Below are positions 43,480 through 52,959 of a stretch of DNA of 64,000 bases, one piece after another. A program made the translations under genes and the position numbers. Every line of letters starts with the position of its first letter. Position 1 is the first letter of the stretch. The stretch is from Stomatobaculum sp. F0698 (GTDB taxonomy: Bacteria; Bacillota; Clostridia; Lachnospirales; Lachnospiraceae). Location of the stretch: positions 744,001-808,000 of the forward strand of contig NZ_CP130060.1 of NCBI RefSeq assembly GCF_030644385.1, given 5' to 3'. The notes under the pieces are model-generated. The model did no database searches, was not told where the DNA came from, and saw only the letters and a list, made by a program, of their open reading frames with translations.

Positions 43480-44456
43480 ACTCATATTTAGGTCATGAGA
43501 GCCAGCTATACGGTATTGAGGAACATAGGCTTATCGGTGGTAAGGGAGACGGGATGCGCCTGTTTCAGATTCACAACGGAAAAGGGCTGGATCTCACCGT
43601 TTCACCGGATCGGAACGGAGACATCACAAGACTTCGCTATAAAGGCATGAATATGAGCTATCTGTCCCCTTCAGGCTATGTGGCGCCTGCCTATTATGAC
43701 AGTCTGGGAACAAACTGGCTTAGCAGTTTTACAGCGGGGTTTCTTACCACTTGCGGACTCAATAATGTCGGCACACCGAACACAGATCGGGGTGAGGTTC
43801 TGCCGTTGCACGGTAGTATTGCCAATCTTCCGGCAGATTACAGCTATTGGACAAAAGAGGAAAGCGGAAGCGATGTTTATCTGGTTGTGCGTTCGGTAAC
43901 AAAGGACGAGAGCATCTTCGGCAGAAAGTTATGTCTGCATAGGGAAATCAGGGTCAGCACGCAAAACAACGAGTTTTGTATCAAGGACGTCATTGCGAAT
44001 ACCGGAGACAAAACCGAGCCTTATGAAATTCTTTATCATATGAACATGGGCTACCCGTTATTGGATGAAGATTCGGTCATAGAGATTCCTTCCGTCGAGG
44101 TTACGCCCAGAAATGATCGGGCTGCCAAAGAAATTGCGCGCTGGATGCATATGCAGAAACCGACTGCCGGTTACGAAGAATGCTGCTATTACCATAAATT
44201 CGAAGACAAAGCAGGACGTGCAAAGATATATCAGCCGAAACTCGGATGTTCCTTGGAAATTACTTTCGATGCGGAAAAATTGGACGGATTCGTCGAGTGG
44301 AAGATGATGGGAGTGCGTGATTATGTCTTGGGTTTGGAGTGTGGGAACTGTTATCCGGACGGACGCGATGTGATGCGTAAGGAGGGAATGCTCAAATTCT
44401 TAAGCCCGGGACAGTCACAGGCGTACGAAGTTCATATCCGTCTCAGGGATGAATAA
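43476..44456 (+). CDS. DUF4432-type aldose-1-epimerase-like protein
   Basis: A 326-residue galactose-mutarotase-fold protein of the DUF4432 group. Segments: GKGLDLTVSPDRNGDITRLRYKG, VLPLHGSIANLPADY, PYEILYHMNMGYPLLDED and GLECGNCYPDGRDVMRKEG. The active-site His and Glu of mutarotases may correspond to H in PLHG/YHMN and E in LECGN. It likely interconverts sugar anomers for the pathway. GTG 43476 overlaps the kinase stop, and GGAGGTGAA lies just before. Confidence 0.85.
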   Translation: MNSYLGHESQLYGIEEHRLIGGKGDGMRLFQIHNGKGLDLTVSPDRNGDITRLRYKGMNMSYLSPSGYVAPAYYDSLGTNWLSSFTAGFLTTCGLNNVGTPNTDRGEVLPLHGSIANLPADYSYWTKEESGSDVYLVVRSVTKDESIFGRKLCLHREIRVSTQNNEFCIKDVIANTGDKTEPYEILYHMNMGYPLLDEDSVIEIPSVEVTPRNDRAAKEIARWMHMQKPTAGYEECCYYHKFEDKAGRAKIYQPKLGCSLEITFDAEKLDGFVEWKMMGVRDYVLGLECGNCYPDGRDVMRKEGMLKFLSPGQSQAYEVHIRLRDE

Positions 44457-45481
44457 TGTCAAGCGATAACAATATAAAGCAAGGTAAGGGTATGCAAATA
44501 CATACCGATGAGCAGGATGCGATGTACGGAGAAATAGGAGGGCTAAATAAGAAGGTAAGCCGTATATTCCTTGGCACGGCGATTAGTCCTTTTCTGGACG
44601 GAAAGGAGGCGGATGATTTGCTGGATCAAATGTATGCCTTGGGTATCAATGCGTTTGATTCGGCAAGGGGATATGGATTATCGGAGAGAGTGTTGGGGCA
44701 TTGGGTAAAACATAAGAAGAACCGCGAGGAGGTGGTGATCTTAACAAAGTGTGGGAATGCCACACCGACAGGCACAGTTCATATCGACAGAGATGTGATG
44801 ACAAATGAGTTGAAGCGGTCGTTGTCAGAACTGGGGACGGACTATGTGGATATTCTGCTTTTACACCGGGATGATGCGAACACACCGATTGCCGAATATC
44901 TGGAGACCTTTAACGACTTTGTGAGAGAAGGAATTATCAAATCATTCGGTGTATCCAATTGGACCGTAGAGAGAATTCAAGAAGCAAATGCATATGCTGC
45001 GGAACATGGTCTGTGTCCGTTTAGCCTTTCCAGTCCGAATTTTGGACTGGCAGAACAGGTAAACGATCCATGGGGAGGTAACTGTGTCACGATTTCCGGT
45101 CAAGGAAACAAAGAAGTGCGAGACTGGTATTCCCGAACGAACATGCCGGTGCTTGCATATTCCGCTTTGGGACGAGGGTTTTTCTCGGGACGGTTTGAAG
45201 CCGGAGATTATGAAACCGCCAAGTCGGTTTTAGATGCTTATGCGCAGAAGGGGTATCTGTACCCAGTGAATATGGAACGTCTTGAACGATGCCAAATATT
45301 GGCTGAAAGACGAAGCTGTTCCGTGGCACAGGTGGCCATGCGTTACATTTTTTCTCATTCGATGAACGTATTTGCGGTTGTATCTACGACAAGCCCGGAC
45401 AGGATGAAGCTGAATCTTGAATCGTCCAAGTTAAAACTCACTCAGGAAGAGCTGAGATTCCTTGAGACGGGTACTAGATAG
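44456..45481 (+). CDS. Aldo/keto reductase
   Basis: A 341-residue (beta/alpha)8 NAD(P)H-dependent oxidoreductase. Asp/Tyr/Lys/His of the catalytic tetrad lie in NAFDSARGYGLSERVLG, VILTKCGN and DILLLHRDD. FGVSNWTVERIQEA and LAYSALGRGFFSGRF are conserved later motifs. It is a member of the Tas/YajO-like group. The start overlaps the stop of the previous gene (TAATG). It may oxidise or reduce the sugar or the aldehyde formed by the aldolase. Confidence 0.92.
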   Translation: MSSDNNIKQGKGMQIHTDEQDAMYGEIGGLNKKVSRIFLGTAISPFLDGKEADDLLDQMYALGINAFDSARGYGLSERVLGHWVKHKKNREEVVILTKCGNATPTGTVHIDRDVMTNELKRSLSELGTDYVDILLLHRDDANTPIAEYLETFNDFVREGIIKSFGVSNWTVERIQEANAYAAEHGLCPFSLSSPNFGLAEQVNDPWGGNCVTISGQGNKEVRDWYSRTNMPVLAYSALGRGFFSGRFEAGDYETAKSVLDAYAQKGYLYPVNMERLERCQILAERRSCSVAQVAMRYIFSHSMNVFAVVSTTSPDRMKLNLESSKLKLTQEELRFLETGTR

Positions 45482-45559
45482 TCAGTGCTGAGGGTGAGAA
45501 TGTGGTTTTTCTATGAAAAGTAATGCTCAAATACAATTTTTTCAAGGAGGGAAAGACAC

Positions 45560-46873
45560 ATGAAGGCAAAGAGAATCATCAGTATTGCGACGGCAGCTAT
45601 GCTTACGGTTAGTTTAATGGGGTGCGGAAACTCATCTTCCGCAGGATCCTCGTCGGATACGCAGGCGGCATCCGACCAGAGTCAGACCACAGGCAGCGTC
45701 TCCGGCGGAAGTGTCGCGAATAAGGATAAACCGATTGCGTGGTTTAACAAACAGCCTTCCAACAGTACGACCGGAGAGTTGGATATGCAGGCGTTACACT
45801 TTAACGACAAGACCTACTATGTCGGTTTTGATGCCAATCAAGGTGCGGAGCTACAGGGCGAGATGGCATTAGACTATATCAAAAAACACGCTAAGGATAT
45901 AGACCGGAACGGAGACGGCATTATCGGATATGTACTTGCCATCGGAGATATCGGACACAATGACTCGCTGGCTCGTACCAGAGGCGTTCGGAAAGCTTTC
46001 GGTACCGGAATAGAAAAAGATGGACTCATTAACCCGGACCCGATCGGAACCAACACGGACGGAAGCTCACATATCGTAAAAGACGGTACCATTGAAGTAG
46101 ACGGTAAAACCTACGTAATCCGAGAGCTGGCTTCGCAGGAAATGAAGAACTCGGCGGGAGCAACATGGGATGCCGCTACCGCGGGAAATGCAATCATCAC
46201 GTGGAGTGCTTCCTTCGGAGATTCGATTGATATGGTTGCTTCGAACAACGACGGCATGGGAATGTCGATGTTCAATGCGTGGAGCAAGGAGAAGGGAGTT
46301 CCGACTTTCGGTTACGACGCCAATGCAGATGCGGTTGCGGCAATTGCGGATGGTTATGTTGGGACAATCAGTCAGCACGCAGATGTACAGGCATATTTGA
46401 CACTAAGAGTTCTGCGTAACTCTCTGGACGGCGTAGATATAAGCTCCGGAATCAGCAAGCCTGACGAGGCGGGGAATGTTCTCTCCGACGAAGTTTATCG
46501 CTACGATGAAGATACCCGCTGCTTTTATGCACTCAACGTGGCAATTACACAGGAAAACTACAAGGAGCATATGGATTCGACCAAAGTATATGAGCCGGTC
46601 AGCAAGCAGTTGGATGTGACAAAGCACGCCACCAAGAAGGTTTGGTTATGTATTTATAATGCTGCGGATAACTTCCTGGGTTCCACCTACCAGCCGTTGT
46701 TGAAGCAGTACGATGACATTCTGAACCTTGATGTAGAATATATCGGTGGTGACGGTCAGACTGAGTCGAATATCACGAACCGCTTGGGCAATCCGAATCA
46801 GTATGATGCTTTTGCAATCGACATGGTGAAAACTGACAACGCAGCGTCTTATACCGCATTGCTGAGCGAGTAA
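45560..46873 (+). CDS. Sugar-binding lipoprotein with circularly permuted MglB-like fold
   Basis: A 437-residue lipoprotein; the signal ends LMGCGNSS with lipidated C22, then a Ser/Gly/Gln linker. Residues about 58-330 match the middle and end of galactose/glucose-binding MglB: KPIAWFNKQPS (VPVVFFNKEPS in MglB), TYYVGFDANQGAELQGEM, DRNGDGIIGYVLAIGDIGH (calcium-loop-like), MVASNNDGMGMSMFNAW, and VPTFGYDANADAVAAI. The part that normally opens MglB is at the end instead: KVWLCIYNAADNFLGS, GGDGQTESNITNRLGN, YDAFAIDMVKTDNAA (residues about 358-433). No transporter ATPase or permease lies nearby. Its operon position points to binding the pathway sugar. Confidence 0.87.
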   Translation: MKAKRIISIATAAMLTVSLMGCGNSSSAGSSSDTQAASDQSQTTGSVSGGSVANKDKPIAWFNKQPSNSTTGELDMQALHFNDKTYYVGFDANQGAELQGEMALDYIKKHAKDIDRNGDGIIGYVLAIGDIGHNDSLARTRGVRKAFGTGIEKDGLINPDPIGTNTDGSSHIVKDGTIEVDGKTYVIRELASQEMKNSAGATWDAATAGNAIITWSASFGDSIDMVASNNDGMGMSMFNAWSKEKGVPTFGYDANADAVAAIADGYVGTISQHADVQAYLTLRVLRNSLDGVDISSGISKPDEAGNVLSDEVYRYDEDTRCFYALNVAITQENYKEHMDSTKVYEPVSKQLDVTKHATKKVWLCIYNAADNFLGSTYQPLLKQYDDILNLDVEYIGGDGQTESNITNRLGNPNQYDAFAIDMVKTDNAASYTALLSE

Positions 46874-46888
46874 AAGAATAATGAAATG

Positions 46889-46925
46889 AAGGGCTTGCCG
46901 GGGGATCCCGGCAAGCCCTTTTCGT
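46889..46925 (+). terminator. Terminator closing the sugar operon
   Basis: A 14-bp perfect stem, AAGGGCTTGCCGGG (46889-46902) and CCCGGCAAGCCCTT (46907-46920), then TTCG. Confidence 0.93.
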
Positions 46926-47127
46926 AGGCGAATGAGAACGAAGAGTAATGTGTCCGGCAGTACAGATTCTTTCGGACATTCCGGCACGAGTACTTCATAG
47001 ATGCTTCTTACAAGAAACTGTTTTTTCTCACAGATACATGAAAACAAATGTAATATTAAGCGTGATGAGAAAAATCGTGTCGACCCGGAAGGTTTCGCTT
47101 TCGGTAGGAAGAAGCTGCAAAGACGTT
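46926..47127. other. Intergenic region, no gene seen
   Basis: Short frames cross this stretch, but none has a ribosome site, recognisable sequence or sensible codon pattern. Confidence 0.4.
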
Positions 47128-48868
47128 CATATCTCCGCCCGCGGTTTTGCCATCATGGACCAGTTGCTGTGGTAAATCACAAAGCCGGGCGGTGCGCCGT
47201 TTACCTTTTCACGTTGCGGCGCTGCAGGTAGTCGATCTCTACCTTGTCCTGATCCCGTCCCTTGGAATAGTAGGCGGCAAGCGAAGCGGCCTCTTCAAAG
47301 CAGCGGTCCGGAAGTTCCTGCCCGTTCGCTTTGACAATGACATGGGATCCCGGCATGCCCTTTGCGTGAAACCACCAGTCGGAGCCGGAAGCCACTTTAA
47401 AGGTGAGTTCCTCGTTCTGGAAATTGTTTTTGCCGACATAGATATCAAAGCCGTCGCTCGAGCGGAAATGAAGCGGGTGCGACTGAATTTTCTGCGGGCG
47501 TTTTCCCTTTGGTGAACGCTGGCGTTTGACATACTGATAAGATGCGAGCTCTTCGCGTATCTCCGCGAGGTCGCTCTCTTCGGTTGCAAGTTCAAGGGCG
47601 GTCAGAACGGAGGCGAGATGTGCTTCTTCCTGCACGGTCTTTTCGAGTTCCGCGCCGACCGCGAGCTCGGTGCGCTTTAACTTGGCGTAGCGGTCAAAGT
47701 ACTTTTTCGCATTTTCGGCGGGACTTAAGTTCTTGTCGAGCGGAATTCGAAGCGGCCGGTTTTCGTCATAGAAGTTTTCGGCAACGTAGTGATCCGCCCC
47801 CGCCGGAATTTGGTACGCATAGCTATTCAAAAGATCGCCGTAGACGCGGTACTTCTCCTTCTTTTGGCTGTCCGCGAGCTGTTTTTCCTGCAAACTACGC
47901 TTTCGCTGGCTGCGCTCCAAATGGTTTTGCACCAGGCGACGGAGGTCCGAGGACTTTTGCCGCATGCGGGAGCTCTCCGCGCGGAGCGCATAGTAGGAGT
48001 AGAGCAGTTCGCTCACGGACGAAAAGCGACGGCACGCAAGCCCTTCGGCTTCGAGGGTCCTCAGCGGGAGGGCCGAAAATTCGACCGGGATTTCGTCTCG
48101 GAGATACATAACGGGATCGAAGCGCTCCGCACGCACCTCTTCCAGAAAGGAAGAGAAGACAGAATAAAGTGCATTCCGATTCTCCTCCGACAGACCGTCA
48201 AAGACTTCGCGCGGGTCTAGAGAGGCGCGGAACAAAATTTCCTGTGCGACCAGCGAGGAGATTCCGGAAAAGGCAGACGAAAGTGCACGGTCCAGCGGAA
48301 GCGAGCCCTGCGCGGTGAGGGCAGCGGAAAAATCCTTCGCGGAAAGTCCGAGCGGGTTGGTTTTTTTCAGTTTTTCCGGAATAAAATAGGGGCGTCCCGG
48401 CAGCACCTCGCGGAGCGAACTCACGCTCGCGGGGACGCGCCGCATGCTGTCTAAGATAATATCGTTTTCGTCGGTGAAGATGATATTCGAGTACTTGCCC
48501 ATGAGTTCCGTATACAGTGCGCGCGGCGCAATGTCTCCCAGCTCATTGAGCTGCATGCTCTCGATGCGGACAATGCGCTCCAGCCCGAGTTGTTCCACGG
48601 CGGTTATTTTGCCGGAGCCGATGTGCTTCCGCAGTAACATTGCAAAGCCGGGAGCCGTGAGCGGACTCGGCTTATTGTCCGCTTGGAGATAGAGGAGCGG
48701 AAGCGAGGCCTCGCAGGAGATTAAGAGGCGATGCTGCGCCGCGTGATTCTTAACGGTCAAGAGGAGTTCGTTTTTTTCGGGCATTGCGATTTTCTGAATG
48801 TGCCCGCCGAGCAGCGTGTCGCGCAATTCCTTGACGAGCGCTGCAATGACAATACCGTCTAAAGCCAT
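47128..48868 (-). CDS. rqcH: RqcH/NFACT (Rqc2 homologue, FbpA family), frameshifted near the 3' end
   Basis: A ribosome-quality-control factor that binds stalled 50S subunits and recruits tRNA-Ala for alanine tailing. From ATG 48868 it has the NFACT-N domain (DGIVIAALVKELRDTLLGGHIQKI), two helical coiled-coil parts (about 280-420) and the C-terminal NFACT-R RNA-binding domain (GFDIYVGKNNFQNEEL, SDWWFHAKGMPGSHVI). The frame stops at 47201 after RRNVKR. One A added to the A-run at 47206-47209 (minus strand GTGAAAAGG) restores the family ending, including GAPPGFVIYHSNWSM, to a stop at 47128-47130. Either a real truncation of about 25 residues or a homopolymer error. Confidence 0.9.
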
Positions 48869-48942
48869 ATATTTTCCTTTCTGTAGTCGGTAGAAAACTA
48901 GCTTAAAAAGCAGAAATTGAAGTCACTGGGATTGAAACATAC

Positions 48943-48971
48943 TTGCAAACTTCTCTGAAATGCGGTAATGT
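48943..48971 (+). promoter_or_regulatory. Sigma-A promoter of topA
   Basis: TTGCAA (48943-48948), 17 bp, TAATGT (48966-48971), 82 nt before the topA start. Confidence 0.6.
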
Positions 48972-49053
48972 TAATCACGCTTTCTTGCTATAGGAGACTT
49001 TTCGCAGTGTTCCGCGAAAAAACAACAACATTTTTGAGAAGGATTCAATCAGA

Positions 49054-51144
49054 ATGGCGTCAAATTTAGTGATCGTGGAGTCACCGGCAAAGGTGAAAAC
49101 AATTAAGAAGTTTTTGGGTTCCAATTATGTGGTGGATGCGAGTCAGGGACATGTTCGCGACCTCCCGAAATCTCAGCTCGGCATCGATGTCGAGCACGGA
49201 TATGAACCAAAGTATATCACAATTCGCGGAAAAGGCGATGTGCTCGCAAAACTTCGGAAAGAAGTGAAGAAAGCGGACAAAATTTATCTCGCAACGGACC
49301 CGGACCGCGAGGGCGAAGCCATCAGCTGGCATTTGCAGAAGGCACTCAAGTTGGATGAGTCCGGCAAAAAGGTGTACCGCATCAGTTTCAACGAGATCAC
49401 AAAGAACGCGGTGCGCGAGAGCATCAAGCATCCCAGAGCCATTGACATGGATCTGGTCGATGCGCAGCAGACACGCCGTATCTTGGACCGCATGGTGGGC
49501 TACAGCATAAGCCCCCTGCTCTGGGCCAAGGTAAAGCGCGGGCTCTCCGCAGGCAGAGTACAGTCGGTCGCACTTCGTATGATATGCGATCGTGAGGCCG
49601 AAATTGAGGCTTTTGTGCCGAAGGAGTATTGGTCTCTGGAAGCGGAGACGCACGCCAAGGGCGGCAAAAAGGCGCTGAAAGCGCGCTACTACGGTGTCGG
49701 CAAGGAGAAGGTGGAACTTCACAGTGAGGCAGAGTGTCTCAAGGTCATTGCGGACTGTGAGGGAAAGCCGCTGCTTGTGCAGGAAATCAAGAAGAGCGAG
49801 CGGAGTCGCAAGGCGCCGCTGCCGTTCACGACTTCCACCCTGCAGCAGGAGGCCTCGAAACGCCTCAATTTCTCGACGCAGAAGACTATGCGCATTGCGC
49901 AGCAGCTCTATGAGGGCGTCGAGGTGGAGGGCAGAGGTACCATAGCTCTCATTACCTATCTGAGAACGGACAGCACCCGTATTTCCGAAGAGGCGGATAA
50001 GCTCGCACGAGAGTATATACGTGACAACTACGGCGCGGACTATGTCGCAGAGGAGCGGAAGGAGAAGCAGAGCGGGCAGAAGATTCAGGATGCCCACGAA
50101 GCCATCCGTCCGATTGACATCAGCTTGACACCGACCATGGCAAAGACCTCGCTTTCTCGCGATCAGTTCCGCCTCTATCAGCTCATCTGGAAACGTTTTG
50201 CGGCGGGACGGATGCGGGAGGCGGTCTATGCTTCCACCTCTGTTAAGCTTGCCTGCGGGGAGCACCGTTTTGCGCTCTCCGGTTCCTCACTCAAATTTTC
50301 CGGCTTTATGGAAGTGTACAGCGACAGTGAGGAAGAAGAGGAGGAGAAGCCGGATGCGGCACTCTTAAAGCTCAGCGAGGGCGAGGAACTTGTGCTCGAA
50401 GGCTTTGACAAGGAGCGGCATTTTACGCAGCCGCCGGCGCACTTCACGGAGGCGAGCCTGGTTCGCGCCATGGAGGAACAGGGCATCGGGCGTCCGAGTA
50501 CCTATGCACCGACCATTACGACCATACTGGCGCGTCGCTATGTGATTAAGGAACAGAAAAATCTCTATGTGACGGAGCTCGGACAGGTTGTAAACCGTAT
50601 GATGGTGCAGTCTTTTCCGGTCGTTGTCGACCCGCAGTTCACGGCAAATTTGGAACGCTTGCTTGACTCGGTCGGAGAAGGTAAAATGAATTGGAAGACT
50701 GTAGTAGAGAATTTTTATCCGGATCTCGATGCTGCGGTAAAGAAAGCGGAACAAGATCTGGACAGTGTTAAAATCGCAGACGAAGAGAGTGATGTCGACT
50801 GCGAACTCTGCGGCAGACGGATGGTCATAAAGTACGGTCCGCACGGTAAGTTCCTTGCCTGCCCGGGCTTCCCGGAGTGCCGGAACACGAAACCCTATCT
50901 CGAGAAAATCGGGGTTAAGTGTCCGAAGTGCGGGGGAGAACTGGTGCGTAAGAGAACCAAGAAGGGGCGCATTTACTACGGCTGTGAGAACAACCCGACT
51001 TGTGAATTTATGAGTTGGGCAAAGCCGTCGGAAAAGCGCTGCGAGAAGTGCGGTGGCTATATGACGGAACGTGGCAATAAGTTGGTCTGCGCAAATGAAG
51101 CTTGCGGACACAGCGAAGTGCTCAGAAAGGAGGACAAAGGCTGA
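49054..51144 (+). CDS. topA: Type IA DNA topoisomerase I
   Basis: A 696-residue enzyme that relaxes negative supercoils. The TOPRIM domain (LVIVESPAKVKTIKKFLG; DPDREGEAI with DxD-type metal ligands) is at the N-terminus. The catalytic tyrosine is in LITYLRTDS (about residue 303), and HEAIRPI and GIGRPSTYAPTI are standard. Two Cys4 zinc ribbons (CELCGRRMV...CPGFPEC; CPKCGGELV...CENNPTC) and a third (CEKCGGYM...CANEAC) form the C-terminus. It is divergent from rqcH and is followed 56 nt later by codY. Confidence 0.98.
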   Translation: MASNLVIVESPAKVKTIKKFLGSNYVVDASQGHVRDLPKSQLGIDVEHGYEPKYITIRGKGDVLAKLRKEVKKADKIYLATDPDREGEAISWHLQKALKLDESGKKVYRISFNEITKNAVRESIKHPRAIDMDLVDAQQTRRILDRMVGYSISPLLWAKVKRGLSAGRVQSVALRMICDREAEIEAFVPKEYWSLEAETHAKGGKKALKARYYGVGKEKVELHSEAECLKVIADCEGKPLLVQEIKKSERSRKAPLPFTTSTLQQEASKRLNFSTQKTMRIAQQLYEGVEVEGRGTIALITYLRTDSTRISEEADKLAREYIRDNYGADYVAEERKEKQSGQKIQDAHEAIRPIDISLTPTMAKTSLSRDQFRLYQLIWKRFAAGRMREAVYASTSVKLACGEHRFALSGSSLKFSGFMEVYSDSEEEEEEKPDAALLKLSEGEELVLEGFDKERHFTQPPAHFTEASLVRAMEEQGIGRPSTYAPTITTILARRYVIKEQKNLYVTELGQVVNRMMVQSFPVVVDPQFTANLERLLDSVGEGKMNWKTVVENFYPDLDAAVKKAEQDLDSVKIADEESDVDCELCGRRMVIKYGPHGKFLACPGFPECRNTKPYLEKIGVKCPKCGGELVRKRTKKGRIYYGCENNPTCEFMSWAKPSEKRCEKCGGYMTERGNKLVCANEACGHSEVLRKEDKG

Positions 51145-51200
51145 GAAGTTCGATTGCAGCAAAGACACAACCGGGAGATTGACATTAGAGGAGAGACATC

Positions 51201-52010
51201 ATGAGCGTGCAATTACTTGATAAGACCAGAAAGATAAACCAGCTGCTGCAAAACGGAAAAAATGTGAGGGTAAAGTTCAATGACATCTTGCTGATTCTCA
51301 GCTCTGTCTTGGACGGAAGTACGCTGGTCATCAGCAAGAAGGGTAAAATTCTTGGTACAGGCGGCATAAACGGGGGAGAGCAAGAAGAGTTTGGCGGTCT
51401 ATTGAGCGGCAAGGTGGGAAGTTATGCCGATTCGCTTTTAAACGAGCGGCTGCTTGCCATCCTGTCTACCAAGGAAAATGTGAATCTGGAAACTCTGGGT
51501 TTTGCGCGCGAGGCGGTACAGAACCGCCAGGCGCTTGTTACACCGATTTATATTGCAGGTGAGCGTCTTGGAACTTTGATGGCATACAAAGAGGCGGCTT
51601 TTACCATTGACGATATCATTGTGAGCGAGTACGCGGCGATGGTCATCGGCATGGCGATGCGCCAAAGTGTGAATGAGGAGTATCAGGAGGAAGCGAGAAA
51701 GCTTCAGATTGTGCGCGGGGCGATTCAGACCCTGAGCTTTTCGGAGCTGGAAGCCGTTACCCACATCTTTAGCGAGTTGAACGGGACCGAAGGCGTCCTG
51801 GTCGCCAGCAAAATTGCCGACAGAGTCGGCATCACCCGCTCGGTTATCGTGAATGCGCTCCGAAAGTTCGAGAGCGCGGGCGTCATAGAGAGCCGTTCCA
51901 GCGGTATGCGGGGCACCTACATTAAGATTTTGAACGATGCGGTCTTTGAAGAGATCGCGGCCTACCAGGAGGAAAACGGAAAACGGAGAACCGCTGCCGC
52001 AAAACGTTAA
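51201..52010 (+). CDS. codY: GTP- and branched-chain-amino-acid-sensing repressor CodY
   Basis: A 269-residue global regulator. N-terminal GAF domain: LLDKTRKINQLLQNG, with NRQALVTPIYIAGERLGTLM around the isoleucine pocket. C-terminal winged helix: SKIADRVGITRSVIVNALRKFESAGVIESRSSGMRGTYIKIL (in part), almost the classic CodY recognition sequence. It senses nutrient state and controls amino-acid and metabolic genes. AGAGGAGAGACATC precedes ATG 51201. The topA-codY-rpsB-tsf order is common in Clostridia. Confidence 0.98.
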   Translation: MSVQLLDKTRKINQLLQNGKNVRVKFNDILLILSSVLDGSTLVISKKGKILGTGGINGGEQEEFGGLLSGKVGSYADSLLNERLLAILSTKENVNLETLGFAREAVQNRQALVTPIYIAGERLGTLMAYKEAAFTIDDIIVSEYAAMVIGMAMRQSVNEEYQEEARKLQIVRGAIQTLSFSELEAVTHIFSELNGTEGVLVASKIADRVGITRSVIVNALRKFESAGVIESRSSGMRGTYIKILNDAVFEEIAAYQEENGKRRTAAAKR

Positions 52011-52016
52011 AATCCT

Positions 52017-52045
52017 TTGCAAAACGGCCGAAAAAGTGATAGAGT
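52017..52045 (+). promoter_or_regulatory. Promoter of rpsB-tsf
   Basis: TTGCAA (52017-52022), 17 bp, TAGAGT (52040-52045), starting 6 nt after the codY stop. Confidence 0.65.
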
Positions 52046-52075
52046 AAGTGAGTTACGGGATTTTTCCCAGACAAC

Positions 52076-52166
52076 ACGTCCGCCGAGGCGCGCTCCGGGT
52101 GCTGCGAAGAGCAGTGGAGCGTCGCCGAAAGGCGGGCGGAAGACCAAACCACAGGAGGCAAATAAA
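52076..52166 (+). promoter_or_regulatory. Structured rpsB mRNA leader
   Basis: The 5' leader can fold into nested helices: GCGCTCC with GGAGCG, enclosing CTGC with GCAG, and GCCG/CGGC around. S2 represses its own mRNA through such leaders in several bacteria; that this one is a ligand site is inference. AGGAGG (52153-52158) precedes the start. Confidence 0.45.
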
Positions 52167-52934
52167 ATGGGCGTAGTATCAATGAAGCAACTTTTGGAAG
52201 CAGGTGTGCACTTCGGTCACCAGACCAGACGCTGGAACCCCAAGATGGCACCGTACATCTACACGGAGAGAAACGGCATCCACATCATCGACCTGCAGAA
52301 GACGGTCGGCATGGTGGACGATGCTTACAAGGCAGTCATGGACATTGCGGCTGCAGGCGGCACGATTCTGTTTGTCGGCACCAAGAAGCAGGCGCAGGAT
52401 GCGATTAAGGAAGAGGCAGAGCGCTGCGGACAGTTCTACGTGAATGAGAGATGGCTCGGCGGCATGCTCACCAACTTCAAGACCATTCAGTCCAGAATCA
52501 AGAGACTGCGCCAGATCGAGGAGATGAGCCAGGACGGCACCTTTGAGCGTCTTCCGAAGAGAGAAGTGACGGAACTCAAGAAGGAGCTTGAGAAGCTCGA
52601 GAAGAACCTCGGCGGCATCAAGGATATGAAGAAGATCCCGGACGCAATCGTGATCATCGACCCGAAGAAGGAGCACATCTGCGTCACGGAGGCACATAAG
52701 CTGAACGTTCCGCTCATCGGTATTGCGGACACGAACTCCGATCCGGAGGAGCTGAGCTATGTCATCCCGGGCAACGACGACGCAATCCGCGCGGTGAGAC
52801 TCATTGTCTCCAAGCTCGCAGACGCTGTTGTCGAGGCACACCAGGGTGAGGAGCACCGCAGCGAGGAAGTCGCAGAGGGCGATGATACGGCTGCGGCAGC
52901 AATCAAGGCAGCAATCGAAGCAAACGAGCGTTAA
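52167..52934 (+). CDS. rpsB: 30S ribosomal protein S2
   Basis: A 255-residue S2 protein. [60 protein letters not shown] and DTNSDPEEL are diagnostic. The last 25 residues are an acidic, Ala-rich tail. ATG 52167 follows AGGAGGCAAATAAA; the longer frame to 52017 includes the promoter and is rejected. It is cotranscribed with tsf 25 nt downstream. Confidence 0.98.
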   Translation: MGVVSMKQLLEAGVHFGHQTRRWNPKMAPYIYTERNGIHIIDLQKTVGMVDDAYKAVMDIAAAGGTILFVGTKKQAQDAIKEEAERCGQFYVNERWLGGMLTNFKTIQSRIKRLRQIEEMSQDGTFERLPKREVTELKKELEKLEKNLGGIKDMKKIPDAIVIIDPKKEHICVTEAHKLNVPLIGIADTNSDPEELSYVIPGNDDAIRAVRLIVSKLADAVVEAHQGEEHRSEEVAEGDDTAAAAIKAAIEANER

Positions 52935-52959
52935 GAGAAAGAGCGAGAGGAGATAAGAG

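Noticed and set aside
46948..47231. Short overlapping frames after the sugar operon.
   Set aside because: No ribosome sites, no family resemblance, and the last part is antisense to the true rqcH ending.
49081..50265. A 394-codon open frame antisense to topA.
   Set aside because: A shadow of the GC-rich topA coding pattern, without ribosome site or recognisable protein sequence.
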